From CAZADA01 sp964526675 (GTDB lineage: Bacteria; Pseudomonadota; Alphaproteobacteria; Caulobacterales; Maricaulaceae): a DNA stretch of 64,000 bases. The notes under the pieces are model-generated. The model saw nothing but the letters and a program-made list of their open reading frames with translations. It made no database searches and was not told the origin of the DNA. Of the stretch, positions 16,625-24,946 are shown piece after piece; position 1 is the stretch's first letter, and each line of letters opens with the position of its first letter. The DNA is taken from the NCBI GenBank assembly GCA_964526675.1, contig CAZGLY010000014.1, forward strand, positions 1 to 64,000, in the 5' to 3' direction. The position numbers were made by a program, and so were the translations under genes.

Positions 16625-18628
16625 ATGTTTGACCGGGTGCTGATCGCCAACCGTGGCGAGATTGCTGTTCGCATCATCAAGACGTGCCGCCGCCTCGGCA
16701 TTTCGCCGGTCATCGTGACCTCCGAAGCGGACCAAGGGTCGCTGGCGGTGGAGATGGCGGATGAGGCCGTGCTCGTCGGGCCGGCGCCCGCGGCGCAAAG
16801 CTATCTGGTCATCGATCGGATCGTGCAAGCGGTGCGGGACACGGGCGCGCAGGCGGTCCACCCGGGTTTTGGCTTCTTGTCGGAGAACGCGGCGTTTGCG
16901 GAGGCGTTGGCCGCCGCGGGCGTGACGTTCATCGGGCCCAACCCGCGGGCGATCGCCGCCATGGGCGACAAGATCGCGTCCAAGAAACTCGCGAAAGAGG
17001 CCGGCGTCAGCACCATCCCAGGGTGGGAGGGGGCGGTCCCCGACGCCAAAACCGCACGCAAGGCCGCTGAAGCGATCGGTCTGCCGGTCATGATCAAGGC
17101 GTCCGCCGGCGGCGGCGGGAAGGGCATGCGCGTCGCCCATGCGCTCAGCGAGGTCGAAGCCGGATTTGAATCCGCGCGCAACGAAGCCCGTGCGTCTTTT
17201 GGCGACGACCGCATATTGATGGAGCGGTTCGTTGAGCGACCGCGCCACATCGAAATCCAAGTGCTGGGCGACAAGCACGGCCACGTGCTGCACATCGGCG
17301 AACGGGAATGCTCCATCCAACGCCGCAATCAGAAGGTGCTGGAGGAGGCGCCGAGCCCCTTTTTGGACGCTGAGACTCGCGCCGCCATGGGCGCTCAGGC
17401 CGTCGCCCTGTCCCAGGCGGTCGACTATGATAGCGCGGGCACGGTGGAGTTTATCGTCGACCCCAAACGGGAGTTCTTCTTTCTGGAGATGAACACCCGC
17501 CTGCAGGTCGAACATCCGGTGACGGAGATGGTCGCGGGTCTCGATCTGGTGGAGCGTATGATCCGCTCGGCGGCGGGCGAACGGCTCGAGCTGACGCAAG
17601 CTGACGTGGATCAGCGCTTTGTCACGGGCGGCTGGGCGGTGGAGGCGCGCCTCTACGCCGAAGACCCCCGCCGCGGTTTTCTGCCGTCGATCGGGCGGCT
17701 TAAGCGGTTTCGCCCGCCGGCGGAGGGCCCCATGGGTCCCGCCGTCTTCCGCATGGATTCCGGCGTGCGCGAAGGCGATGAGATCTCGATCTACTACGAT
17801 CCCATGATCGCCAAGATGATCGCCCACGGGCCCGATCGGGCCGCCGCCATCGACGGCTTGGCCGAGGCGCTCGATCGGATGGAACTGGAGGGCGTGCGCG
17901 CCAATGGCGATTTCTTGGGCGCGGTGGTGGATCAGGCGGCGTTTCGCGATGGCGCGCTCCACACGGGGTATCTCAACGAGCACTTTCCCGACGGGTTCCA
18001 GGGGGTCGCGCCGGACGCCGAGGCCTTGGCGCTGTTTGCGGCGGCGGGGACGTATGCGCACACGCTTGAGGTCGGGCGGGCGGGGACGGCGGCCTATCCC
18101 GCGCCGAACGCCCCGCGGGAGTGGCGGGTCAATGTCGCCGGCGCGCTTGTGACCGTGCACGTGATCCACGCCGAGGGGCGAGGGTTGGAGATGGCCGTGG
18201 ACGATGGCGCGCCAGCTCATTTTGAGACGGCGTGGCTGCCGGGGGATCGTGTGATGGCCGGGCGTTTCGGCGGTAGAGCGTTCGCGTTAACGCTCAAGCC
18301 GACCCTGATCGGCTATGAACTGGCTCGTCGCGGAGCCCGCGTGGCGGTGACGACGGCGACGCCCGCGGCGGCGGCGCTGCGCGCGAAGCTGCCGGTGCGG
18401 GAGGCGGCCGCCGGCGATGCGAATGTGCTGAGCCCGATGCCGGGGCTGGTGAGCGCTGTGAAAGTGAATGAGGGCCAGGAAGTGAAGGCGGGCGAACCGC
18501 TCGTCGTCGTCGAGGCCATGAAGATGGAGAATGTGATCCACGCCGAGCGCGACGGCGCGATTAAGGCGGTGCGCGTGACGGCGGGCGACAGCGTGGCGGC
18601 CGATGATGTTTTGGTGGAGTTCGCCTAA
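16625..18628 (+). CDS. pccA: Propionyl/acetyl-CoA carboxylase alpha chain (biotin carboxylase + BCCP)
   Basis: The 667-residue subunit carboxylates biotin with ATP and bicarbonate for PccB. Domains in order are the biotin carboxylase N-domain (FDRVLIANRGEIAVRIIKTC), the ATP-grasp with the Gly-rich loop KASAGGGGKGMR and EMNTRLQVEHPVTE, a linker (BT) domain, and a C-terminal biotinyl domain with the biotin Lys K633 in VEAMKMENV, 34 residues from the end. With pccB at 11670 it makes up the propionyl-CoA carboxylase. The two are separated by four genes, so they may be transcribed separately. Confidence 0.94.
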   Translation: MFDRVLIANRGEIAVRIIKTCRRLGISPVIVTSEADQGSLAVEMADEAVLVGPAPAAQSYLVIDRIVQAVRDTGAQAVHPGFGFLSENAAFAEALAAAGVTFIGPNPRAIAAMGDKIASKKLAKEAGVSTIPGWEGAVPDAKTARKAAEAIGLPVMIKASAGGGGKGMRVAHALSEVEAGFESARNEARASFGDDRILMERFVERPRHIEIQVLGDKHGHVLHIGERECSIQRRNQKVLEEAPSPFLDAETRAAMGAQAVALSQAVDYDSAGTVEFIVDPKREFFFLEMNTRLQVEHPVTEMVAGLDLVERMIRSAAGERLELTQADVDQRFVTGGWAVEARLYAEDPRRGFLPSIGRLKRFRPPAEGPMGPAVFRMDSGVREGDEISIYYDPMIAKMIAHGPDRAAAIDGLAEALDRMELEGVRANGDFLGAVVDQAAFRDGALHTGYLNEHFPDGFQGVAPDAEALALFAAAGTYAHTLEVGRAGTAAYPAPNAPREWRVNVAGALVTVHVIHAEGRGLEMAVDDGAPAHFETAWLPGDRVMAGRFGGRAFALTLKPTLIGYELARRGARVAVTTATPAAAALRAKLPVREAAAGDANVLSPMPGLVSAVKVNEGQEVKAGEPLVVVEAMKMENVIHAERDGAIKAVRVTAGDSVAADDVLVEFA

Positions 18629-18746
18629 CGCGCGCGCGTGTGTCAGGCGGGGTTGACCGTCGGCGGTGTCGATGGATCTCTGGCGTACGCGTTGACTTGG
18701 ACCTGCTGGGGCGAGCGAGAGGATGGCCTTCGTGCCTTGAACGACC

Positions 18747-19220
18747 ATGTTCTATCAATTTGACGGACGGTTAGGCGTGCAAGGGTTTTGGGTCGGGTTT
18801 GTGTCGGTGCTGGTGGCGCTGTTTGCGGCCAACGCGCTGGTCGCCCATGAGCCGACCTTCGCCAGCAATTGGGTGGCGTGGACGCTGGCGGCGCCGCTGC
18901 TTTACGCGCTCGCGGTGGTGTGCGCGAAGCGCCTTCATGATTTGGGCGCATCGGCGCGGTGGTTGGCCCTAGCGCTGGTTCCGCCCGCGGCGGCGTTTCT
19001 GTTTGCAGGCTTGGCGCGGATGTCCGGCGCGGACCTGGACGGCATCAGCGGGGCGGCGCGCTGGGCCATCCATTGGGGTTACGGCGGCTTGTTCCTTTTG
19101 ATCGTCGGCACGCTCGGACTGCGGGCGGGGGATCCGAACGCGAACGCGTACGGGCCGTCGCCGGTCGCCCTGGAGCTGGAGCCGGGCCACGACGTCACGC
19201 CGGCGGAACCGACGGCGTAA
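18747..19220 (+). CDS. DUF805 membrane protein
   Basis: The 157-residue protein has four hydrophobic segments and the DUF805 landmarks: FDGRLGVQGFWVGF at the start, the invariant KRLHDLGASARW after the third helix, and GDPNANAYGP near the end, which follows the GTPGPNRFGP pattern. DUF805 proteins are inner-membrane proteins of unknown function. Its last 26 bases overlap the 3' end of lipB on the opposite strand. Confidence 0.88.
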   Translation: MFYQFDGRLGVQGFWVGFVSVLVALFAANALVAHEPTFASNWVAWTLAAPLLYALAVVCAKRLHDLGASARWLALALVPPAAAFLFAGLARMSGADLDGISGAARWAIHWGYGGLFLLIVGTLGLRAGDPNANAYGPSPVALELEPGHDVTPAEPTA

Positions 19221-19929
19221 GCGCGCCAAAGCGCTGTTCCGCGTGCAGGGCGGCGTCGAACGCCGCCATGTCCGCGGTGACGCCGAGTTCTGCGAGCGAC
19301 GTGACGCCGTAGCGGGGGTCACGCATGCCGCAGGGGGCGATGCCGTCGAAGTGACGGAGGTCAGGCGCGACGTTGACGGCCAGGCCGTGGAAACTGACCC
19401 ATTTCTTCAGACGCACGCCAATCGCGGCGATCTTGTTCTCGCGCTCGGTCGGGGTCCCATCGTCGCCGGCGTGTGCAACCCAGACTCCGACGCGTCCCCG
19501 GCGCGTGACCGCCGTCACGCCCAGCCGGGCCAAGGCCGCGATCACCCAGCCTTCGAGACTGGCCACGAACGCGCGCACGTCACGTCCGCGCCGGCGTAAG
19601 TCGAGCATCACATACACCACCCGCTGGCCGGGGCCATGATACGTGAACTGGCCGCCACGGCCGACTTGGTGGACGGGAAACCGCCCGGGCTCCAGAAGGT
19701 CGGTCTCTCGGGCGCTGACGCCGGCGGTGTAGAGCGGGGGATGTTCGAGCAGCCACAGCAGCTCCGGCGCCGTTCCGGCGTGGATCGCCGCCACGCGCGC
19801 CTCCATCGCCGCGATCGCCTGATCGTAGGGAACGAGGCCGGGGGACACGGCCCAGCCCACCGCCGATGCGCCAGGCGGTGGCGTTGTCCTGCTGTCGAGC
19901 GGGGAACCGAGCGATGACCCACCGTCCAT
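19195..19929 (-). CDS. lipB: Octanoyltransferase (lipoate-protein ligase B)
   Basis: LipB moves the octanoyl group from ACP to lipoyl domains, the first step of lipoate synthesis; its targets include GcvH in this window. The 244-residue protein shows LLEHPPLYTAGVSA, GRGGQFTYHGPGQRVVYVM with the conserved RGG and YHGPGQ, and the catalytic Cys-Lys pair in NKIAAIGVRLKKWVSFHG and FDGIAPCGM. The N-terminal 25 residues are less conserved, so the true start could be slightly downstream. It is convergent with DUF805. Confidence 0.94.
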   Translation of the reverse strand: MDGGSSLGSPLDSRTTPPPGASAVGWAVSPGLVPYDQAIAAMEARVAAIHAGTAPELLWLLEHPPLYTAGVSARETDLLEPGRFPVHQVGRGGQFTYHGPGQRVVYVMLDLRRRGRDVRAFVASLEGWVIAALARLGVTAVTRRGRVGVWVAHAGDDGTPTERENKIAAIGVRLKKWVSFHGLAVNVAPDLRHFDGIAPCGMRDPRYGVTSLAELGVTADMAAFDAALHAEQRFGALTPSVPPA

Positions 19930-20029
19930 CTTAACATGCCTCTTATGCGTTTGATTCTAAGCTGGCCCTTGGTGACGCCGGATCAAGCGCGGGTCTTCCG
20001 GCTTGGTTCAGCGCGGCGGAGGAGGCTCC

Positions 20030-20281
20030 ATGGACAATCAGCTGGACCGGGTGGAGGTGGAGATCGCGGTGCTTCTAGGCCGCAGCACGCTGCCGATGGA
20101 ACAGCTTCTGCGCATGGGGCGCGGGGCCGTGATCCCCTTGGACGTCAACGAAGACGATGAAGTGTGGATCCTCGCGAACAACCGCCCCATCGCCCGTGGC
20201 GAGGTCATGATCCAAGGCGAGAAAGTCGCCGTCAGCGTGACCGATCCCGCGGACGTCCACGACTACTTCGCCGCCCGCTGA
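20030..20281 (+). CDS. fliN: FliN/SpoA-domain protein (flagellar C-ring type)
   Basis: An 83-residue protein consisting of little more than one SpoA domain: VEVEIAVLLGRSTLPMEQLL, GRGAVIPLD, NRPIARGEVMIQGEKVAVSV. FliN forms the base of the flagellar C-ring; type III secretion YscQ C-terminal domains are similar. GGAGGAGG lies just upstream of the ATG at 20030. No other flagellar or secretion gene is in the window, so it is an orphan here. Its role in a flagellum is inferred from the domain only. Confidence 0.82.
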   Translation: MDNQLDRVEVEIAVLLGRSTLPMEQLLRMGRGAVIPLDVNEDDEVWILANNRPIARGEVMIQGEKVAVSVTDPADVHDYFAAR

Positions 20282-20304
20282 GAGGCGCGTTCGCCGACGG
20301 GAAC

Positions 20305-21204
20305 TCAATCGGCCGCGGGCTTCGCTTCCGCCATGCGGCTGTGCAACTGGGCGATCAGGGCGTCCATGTCCGGCCCGGCGTGCTCGCGTGCCCGCACGGC
20401 CGCGCGTTGGTCCGCCGTCAGGCCCGTAGCGCGCGCGGCCCAGTCCGTGATGGTGAAGGCCTTGATGAACTCAAACAGCCAACGACGGTCTGCGGGCGCG
20501 TGTTCAATACAGGCGGTGAACAGTTCTTGGAGGTTGTAGTAGCGCGCCGCGCTGTAAGCGATCACCGGCGCCGGAGATCCTAACGCCTTGGTGAGTTTCT
20601 CCCGCCGGTCCTCGGCGATGTCGCGGATGTGGATGTCCTGCTGTTTGGATGGGATGTTGTAGGCGTCATTCCAATCCAGCGGATCGACCAGGTCCGCCTG
20701 GTTCAGACCAATCACCAGATGGGGCAGATGAGCGCGCAGCCGCGTCATATAGTGCTGGTCGAGCGCCAGAGCGCGGTTGCGCGCCGCCATCACCCACAAA
20801 GCCAAGTCGCATTTCGGCAAATGTTCCGCGTAGCGCTTGAGGTATTTGTCGTCGAGGGCGGCGTCCTCGCCCAAACCTGGCGCATCATACACCCGCAACG
20901 CTCCCGCGAGGGCTTTTTGTTTGATCTTCCGGCCTTGCAGATCAAAGCGGTGGTTTGAAAAACGGCTGGTGCCCCGTCGGGTGGCCGACACGGTCAGCTT
21001 GGTCCCGAACAGCGCGTTGATGGTCGAGGACTTGCCGACGCCGGAGACGCCGATCACCGCGATGGTGGGGGGGCGACGGCGATACTCCTCGACAATGAGA
21101 TCCACGATCGCGGCAAGCGCGGCGGGATCGGGGCCGCCGGCCGTTTTGGGAGCGTGAGGGGCGGCGGCTTGAGCCGTGTCGTCGTCCTGCGCGTGCGCCG
21201 TCAA
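20305..21204 (-). CDS. Era-like P-loop GTPase
   Basis: The 299-residue protein has a complete TRAFAC GTPase core: G1 GVSGVGKSS (52-60), a G2 Thr in RRGTSRF, G3 DAPGLGE, G4 NQAD, and YSAARYY as a possible G5. A C-terminal helical part follows. It resembles stand-alone Era/YfjP-type GTPases of unknown role. The start is taken as TTG at 21204, overlapping the stop of the 80-residue gene (TTGA); this is uncertain, as no strong ribosome-binding site is present. The two genes form a coupled pair. Confidence 0.75.
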   Translation of the reverse strand: MTAHAQDDDTAQAAAPHAPKTAGGPDPAALAAIVDLIVEEYRRRPPTIAVIGVSGVGKSSTINALFGTKLTVSATRRGTSRFSNHRFDLQGRKIKQKALAGALRVYDAPGLGEDAALDDKYLKRYAEHLPKCDLALWVMAARNRALALDQHYMTRLRAHLPHLVIGLNQADLVDPLDWNDAYNIPSKQQDIHIRDIAEDRREKLTKALGSPAPVIAYSAARYYNLQELFTACIEHAPADRRWLFEFIKAFTITDWAARATGLTADQRAAVRAREHAGPDMDALIAQLHSRMAEAKPAAD

Positions 21205-21443
21205 CGCAGCACCATCGCCACATACTGCATCAGAGCCGGTCCGTACTGCGACAACAGGTTCAGCACGTGGACCGCGGCGGGGTTGTTGGCCGCTTGGGTG
21301 TTGAGCCACCGGGAGAAGCCGTCCGCGGACAACGCGTGAGCCTTGGCGTCTTGCGCCTCGTCCTTATCGAGTTGGGCGAAGAAGCGCTCGACGGCCTCTT
21401 TGTCCTGGGCCGGCATGTCCTGGTGATCGGTTGGCTCCGCCAT
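21201..21443 (-). CDS. Hypothetical 80-residue protein coupled to GTPase
   Basis: A small protein with an acidic, helical N-terminus (DKEAVERFFAQLDKDEAQ) and a C-terminal part ending LLSQYGPALMQYVAMVLR, which could be an amphipathic or membrane-associated helix. It has a good ribosome-binding site (GGAGGGG). Its stop overlaps the probable start of the GTPase gene. No family is recognised; the coupling suggests it works with the GTPase. Confidence 0.65.
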   Translation of the reverse strand: MAEPTDHQDMPAQDKEAVERFFAQLDKDEAQDAKAHALSADGFSRWLNTQAANNPAAVHVLNLLSQYGPALMQYVAMVLR

Positions 21444-21519
21444 TGTCCCCTCCAGCTGGTCGCGACGTCAGTGTCGGTGCGCCCTTCGCGGGGCGCAAGG
21501 CGTGATCGCGCCGCACGGC

Positions 21520-21547
21520 TTCACAGACGCGGCCGCGTTTGTTAGAC
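21520..21547 (+). promoter_or_regulatory. Candidate tRNA-Leu(GAG) promoter
   Basis: TTCACA at 21520-21525 and TTAGAC at 21542-21547, 16 bases apart, end 15 bases before the tRNA. The fit to consensus is moderate, but the position is right for a tRNA promoter. Inference. Confidence 0.35.
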
Positions 21548-21562
21548 AGCCCTCCGCAACGG

Positions 21563-21649
21563 GCGGCCGTGGCGGAACTGGTAGACGCGCAGCGTTGAGG
21601 TCGCTGTGGGGTAAAACCCGTGGAAGTTCGAGTCTTCTCGGCCGCACCA
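21563..21649 (+). tRNA. tRNA-Leu (GAG)
   Basis: An 87-base class II tRNA. The acceptor stem is GCGGCCG (21563-21569) paired with CGGCCGC (21639-21645), then discriminator A and an encoded CCA. The D-arm has GGCGGAACTGGTAGAC. The anticodon stem CAGCG/CGCTG encloses loop TTGAGGT with anticodon GAG at 21597-21599, and the T-arm carries GTTCGAGTC. The long variable arm (GTGGGGTAAAACCCGT) is typical of tRNA-Leu. It reads CUC/CUU codons. Confidence 0.96.
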
Positions 21650-21696
21650 TTTTTATTGGCTTCAACCTTCCTGAAGTCGGTTGAGACCGATGGTCC

Positions 21697-21720
21697 GGGT
21701 TCTGGGATTGTCCCGAACCC
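21697..21720. terminator. Hairpin between tRNA-Leu and phhA
   Basis: GGGTTC-T-GGGA-TTG-TCCC-GAACCC forms a ten-pair stem with one bulge and a three-base loop. It lies between the tRNA and the convergent phhA gene, where a bidirectional terminator is expected. No T-tract follows, so intrinsic termination would be weak or Rho-assisted. Confidence 0.4.
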
Positions 21721-21774
21721 CGCACCATTCTCCGATCATGCTCAGACGGCGGGCTGACGCCTCGGCCGTGCGGG

Positions 21775-22650
21775 TCAGCCCGACGCGCCCGCAAGGCGTC
21801 CGCCGGCCCGCGCGTATTCTTGCGTGCCATTGTGCAGGGCGTCGTCGCTCGGCAAGATCGCGCTGGGCGTGTAGTCGAACAGCGGGTTGAGGCGCTCATA
21901 GAGCGTCCGGAAGTCGCGATCGACCGTCACATGCATCAGCGATTCATAGCTGTCGATCACCCAATAGGTTTGTTGGAAATCGTCGATCCGATAGTCCGTC
22001 CGCATCAACCGCTCCAGGTGAAAGCGAATGCGGTTGGGAGACGGCGACTCCAGGGCGAACACGCACTCGGTCGCTGACGAGACGATGCCTGCGCCGTAAA
22101 TGCGCAATCCCTTTTCGGTGTCGATCAAGCCGAACTCCACCGTATACCAGTAGAGCGCCGCGAGCGCCTTCAGCCGATCAAATCCCAGCGAGCGCATCCC
22201 GCCTTCGCCATAGGCCTGCATATAATCAGCGAACGCTTGGTTGGTCAGCATCGGCACGTGACCAAAGACATCGTGAAAGATGTCGGGCTCTTGAATGTAG
22301 TTCAGCTGCTCGGGCTTGCGAATAAAGTTGCCGGCGGGGAAGCGGCGATTGGCCAGGTGTTCAAAGAACACCGCGTCAGGCACCAGGCCCGGCACGGCCA
22401 CGACGGTCCAGCCTGTGAGCGCGCGCAGTTCTTCCGACATCGCCTCGAAGTCCGGGATTCCGCCGCGGCCAAGATCGAGCGCCTTCAGCCCGTTCATAAA
22501 CGCGTCCGACGCGCGGCCGGGCAGGACCTCCAATTGGCGCGCGTAGAGCGTGTCCCAGACGCGATGTTCTTCCGGCGTGTAGGCGCTCCAGGCTTGATCA
22601 ATCACGAAGTCGTCGGCGTGATCGTGGGCGGCGACGGGCATCGCGACCAT
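21775..22650 (-). CDS. phhA: Phenylalanine-4-hydroxylase
   Basis: This enzyme converts phenylalanine to tyrosine with tetrahydrobiopterin and O2 at a mononuclear iron. The 291-residue protein shows the family core EPDIFHDVFGHVPML, which supplies the two iron His, and YWYTVEFGL, which supplies the Glu ligand, plus GAGIVSSATE. It is the single-domain bacterial form without a regulatory ACT domain. GGAGG precedes the ATG. It lies divergent from ppx/gppA. Confidence 0.95.
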   Translation of the reverse strand: MVAMPVAAHDHADDFVIDQAWSAYTPEEHRVWDTLYARQLEVLPGRASDAFMNGLKALDLGRGGIPDFEAMSEELRALTGWTVVAVPGLVPDAVFFEHLANRRFPAGNFIRKPEQLNYIQEPDIFHDVFGHVPMLTNQAFADYMQAYGEGGMRSLGFDRLKALAALYWYTVEFGLIDTEKGLRIYGAGIVSSATECVFALESPSPNRIRFHLERLMRTDYRIDDFQQTYWVIDSYESLMHVTVDRDFRTLYERLNPLFDYTPSAILPSDDALHNGTQEYARAGGRLAGASG

Positions 22651-22894
22651 AGCAAGTCCTCCATCTGCGCATCCCGGCGGCGGGGCGGTGTCGTGGGCGG
22701 CGTGAACGGCGCGTACGTCCGCGACGCCGATCGACGGATGTTAGCAGATCCCGCGCTCACCGGGGTGGGGCCGGGAGCATGAGTGGCCTTTCCGATGCGA
22801 TCACGCTAGCGTCAATCCGACGGCCGCACGCGCGCTGATGGCGCGTCGTCGCCGACGTGCGTGGTCGCGGCGAAGACGTCCCTGAGGGGTCATA

Positions 22895-24181
22895 ATGGGC
22901 GACAACGCCAAGCAAAACGCGCCATCGGGGGCGGCGCGGACGGCGTGTGAGCAGACGGTGGGAGCGGGCGCGACCAGCGCTCGATTGCGACCGAGCGACG
23001 CACCCAGCCACGGGCCGGGCGGGACCGGTGCGGCCACAGGTCTCAGCCGACAAGGCGAATCACCGCGCGAGGCGGGGCCCGAGCGATCCCAGAGGCCGTC
23101 GTCGCCTCCGGCGCGGCGGGCTCAGGCCGGATCCACGGGCGCGGGCGACCATGGCGGCGGCCGCGGCCGGTCTGCGCGCCTGTTCGGCGCGTTGGATCTG
23201 GGCACGAACAATTGCCGGCTCTTGATCGCCACGCCCACCGCCGATGGGTTTCGCGCGGTGGATGCGTTCTCGCGCATTGTGCGCTTGGGCGAGGGCTTGG
23301 CGTCGAACGGCGCGCTGACGCCGGAGGCGATGGATCGCGCGGTCGCGGCGCTGGGCGTGTGCGCGTCTAAGCTCCGCCGTCGGCGGGTCAGCCGGCTGCG
23401 TTGCGTGGCGACGCAAGCCTGCCGGGGCGCGGCGAACGGTGCGGATTTCGTCGGCCGGGTGGCGGCGGAGACGGGCATCGCGCTGGAAGTGATCAGTCCG
23501 CAGGAGGAGGCCCGCTTGGCCGTGATGGGCTGTCTCGGCTTGATTGATCGCGAGGCGGATGCGGCCTTGGTCGTTGATATTGGCGGCGGCTCCACGGAGC
23601 TGAGTTGGGTGGACGTGGCGGCGCTGCGGCGCATGGGCGGGTCGCGATGGACGCCGCCGCCGATCGTGGCGTGGGCGTCGACGCCGCTGGGGGTGGTGAG
23701 CTTGGCGGAGCGCTTCCCGGAGTCGGGCGATCGCGATCAGTGGTATGAGGACATGCTGGCGTATGTCCGCCCGCGCGTGCCGCGGCCGGAGAAAGCGCGG
23801 GCGTTGGCCTCGCGGTTCGCGGAAGGGCGGGCCCACGTCGTGGGGGCCTCCGGCGCGGTGACCAGTTTGGCGGGCGTGCACTTGGGCTTGCCGCGTTACG
23901 AGCGGGCGAAGGTGGACGGGCTGTGGGTGACGTCCGCGGAGGCGCTTGGCGCGTCGCGCGTGCTGCGCGCTATGGATCACAAAGCCCGCGCGGCGCAGCC
24001 GTGTATCGGGCCTGAGCGCGCGGATCTGGTGCTGGCCGGCTGCGCGATTCTGGAGGCGATCATTCAAGTGTGGCCGACGGACCGTTTGCGCGTCGCCGAC
24101 CGGGGATTGCGCGAAGGCATGCTGATGTCGCTGATGTACCGCGGCCGTCGCCGCCGGCGTCGTCGCCGCGCGTCATCGTGA
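22895..24181 (+). CDS. ppx: Ppx/GppA-family exopolyphosphatase
   Basis: Enzymes of this family hydrolyse polyphosphate or pppGpp and have the actin-like ASKHA fold. In this 428-residue protein the core starts near residue 96 with GALDLGTNNCRLLIA (phosphate 1). It continues with VVDIGGGSTELSW (phosphate 2) and VVGASGAVTSLAGV. The first 95 residues are low-complexity (Gly, Ser, Pro, Arg rich), and the C-terminus ends in a run of Arg (GRRRRRRRR), both unusual additions. GAGGGGT precedes the ATG. rlmE follows after eight bases. Ppx and Gpp activities cannot be told apart here. Confidence 0.88.
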   Translation: MGDNAKQNAPSGAARTACEQTVGAGATSARLRPSDAPSHGPGGTGAATGLSRQGESPREAGPERSQRPSSPPARRAQAGSTGAGDHGGGRGRSARLFGALDLGTNNCRLLIATPTADGFRAVDAFSRIVRLGEGLASNGALTPEAMDRAVAALGVCASKLRRRRVSRLRCVATQACRGAANGADFVGRVAAETGIALEVISPQEEARLAVMGCLGLIDREADAALVVDIGGGSTELSWVDVAALRRMGGSRWTPPPIVAWASTPLGVVSLAERFPESGDRDQWYEDMLAYVRPRVPRPEKARALASRFAEGRAHVVGASGAVTSLAGVHLGLPRYERAKVDGLWVTSAEALGASRVLRAMDHKARAAQPCIGPERADLVLAGCAILEAIIQVWPTDRLRVADRGLREGMLMSLMYRGRRRRRRRRASS

Positions 24182-24189
24182 GGTGAGCT

Positions 24190-24933
24190 GTGGCTGATGA
24201 TGCGGATCCCCCGCGCCGCCGCCGCCGGCGCGCCCCGTCGTCCGGTGGTGGGGACGGCCGCGACTCCAGCCTGTCCGTGCGGGTGAAGACCGCGAAGGGG
24301 CGCAAGCTTGCGTCGACCAACTGGCTTAAACGGCAGCTGAACGACCCCTATGTCCGGCGCGCCCAAGCGGAGGGGTATCGCTCCCGCGCGGCTTACAAGC
24401 TCCTGGAGCTCGATGATCGCTTTCGCCTGATCTCACGGGGCGCGCGGGTGGCGGATTTGGGCGCGGCGCCGGGCGGTTGGTGCCAAGTGGCGTTGGCGCG
24501 GGGGGCCCGCGCGGTGGTCGGCGTGGATCTGTTGGAGATGGCCCCGCTGCCGGGGGCCACGTTGCTTCAGGGCGATTTCACCGATCCCGAGGTCGCGAGC
24601 GCGGTGCGCGCCGCGCTGGGCGGGCCGGCGGACGTTGTGTTGTCCGATATGGCGGCCAACACGAGCGGTCATCGCGAAACGGATCACCTGCGCATTATGG
24701 CGTTGGTCGAGGCGGCGTTCCTCTTCGCGTGCGCTGTGTTGCGTCCGGGAGGCGGGTTCGTTGCGAAGACGTTTCAAGGCGGGGCCAGCGCCGATGTGCT
24801 CGCGCGCGTCAAGGCGGCGTTCGCGCGCGTGCGGCATGCGAAGCCGCCGGCGAGCCGCGCCGAAAGCCCGGAGACGTATTTGATCGCCCAGGGGTTTCGC
24901 GGTGACGGCGCGCCCGACGACGGCGCGCCGTGA
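24190..24933 (+). CDS. rlmE: 23S rRNA 2'-O-ribose U2552 methyltransferase RlmE (RrmJ/FtsJ)
   Basis: RlmE methylates U2552 in the A-loop of 23S rRNA. The catalytic K-D-K-E set is visible as Lys in SRAAYKLLELDD, Asp in DVVLSDMAANTSG, Lys in VAKTFQGG and Glu in SRAESPETYLIAQGF. The SAM site is VADLGAAPGGWCQVA. The 247-residue protein has a basic N-terminal extension (RRRRRAPSSGG), common in alphaproteobacteria. GTG start. It forms an operon with ppx, a frequent arrangement in this class. Confidence 0.94.
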   Translation: MADDADPPRRRRRRAPSSGGGDGRDSSLSVRVKTAKGRKLASTNWLKRQLNDPYVRRAQAEGYRSRAAYKLLELDDRFRLISRGARVADLGAAPGGWCQVALARGARAVVGVDLLEMAPLPGATLLQGDFTDPEVASAVRAALGGPADVVLSDMAANTSGHRETDHLRIMALVEAAFLFACAVLRPGGGFVAKTFQGGASADVLARVKAAFARVRHAKPPASRAESPETYLIAQGFRGDGAPDDGAP

Positions 24934-24946
24934 CCGCGGCCTGGCG

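Noticed and set aside
16556..18220. 554-codon minus-strand frame opposite pccA
   Set aside because: Antisense artefact; pccA is complete with all motifs.
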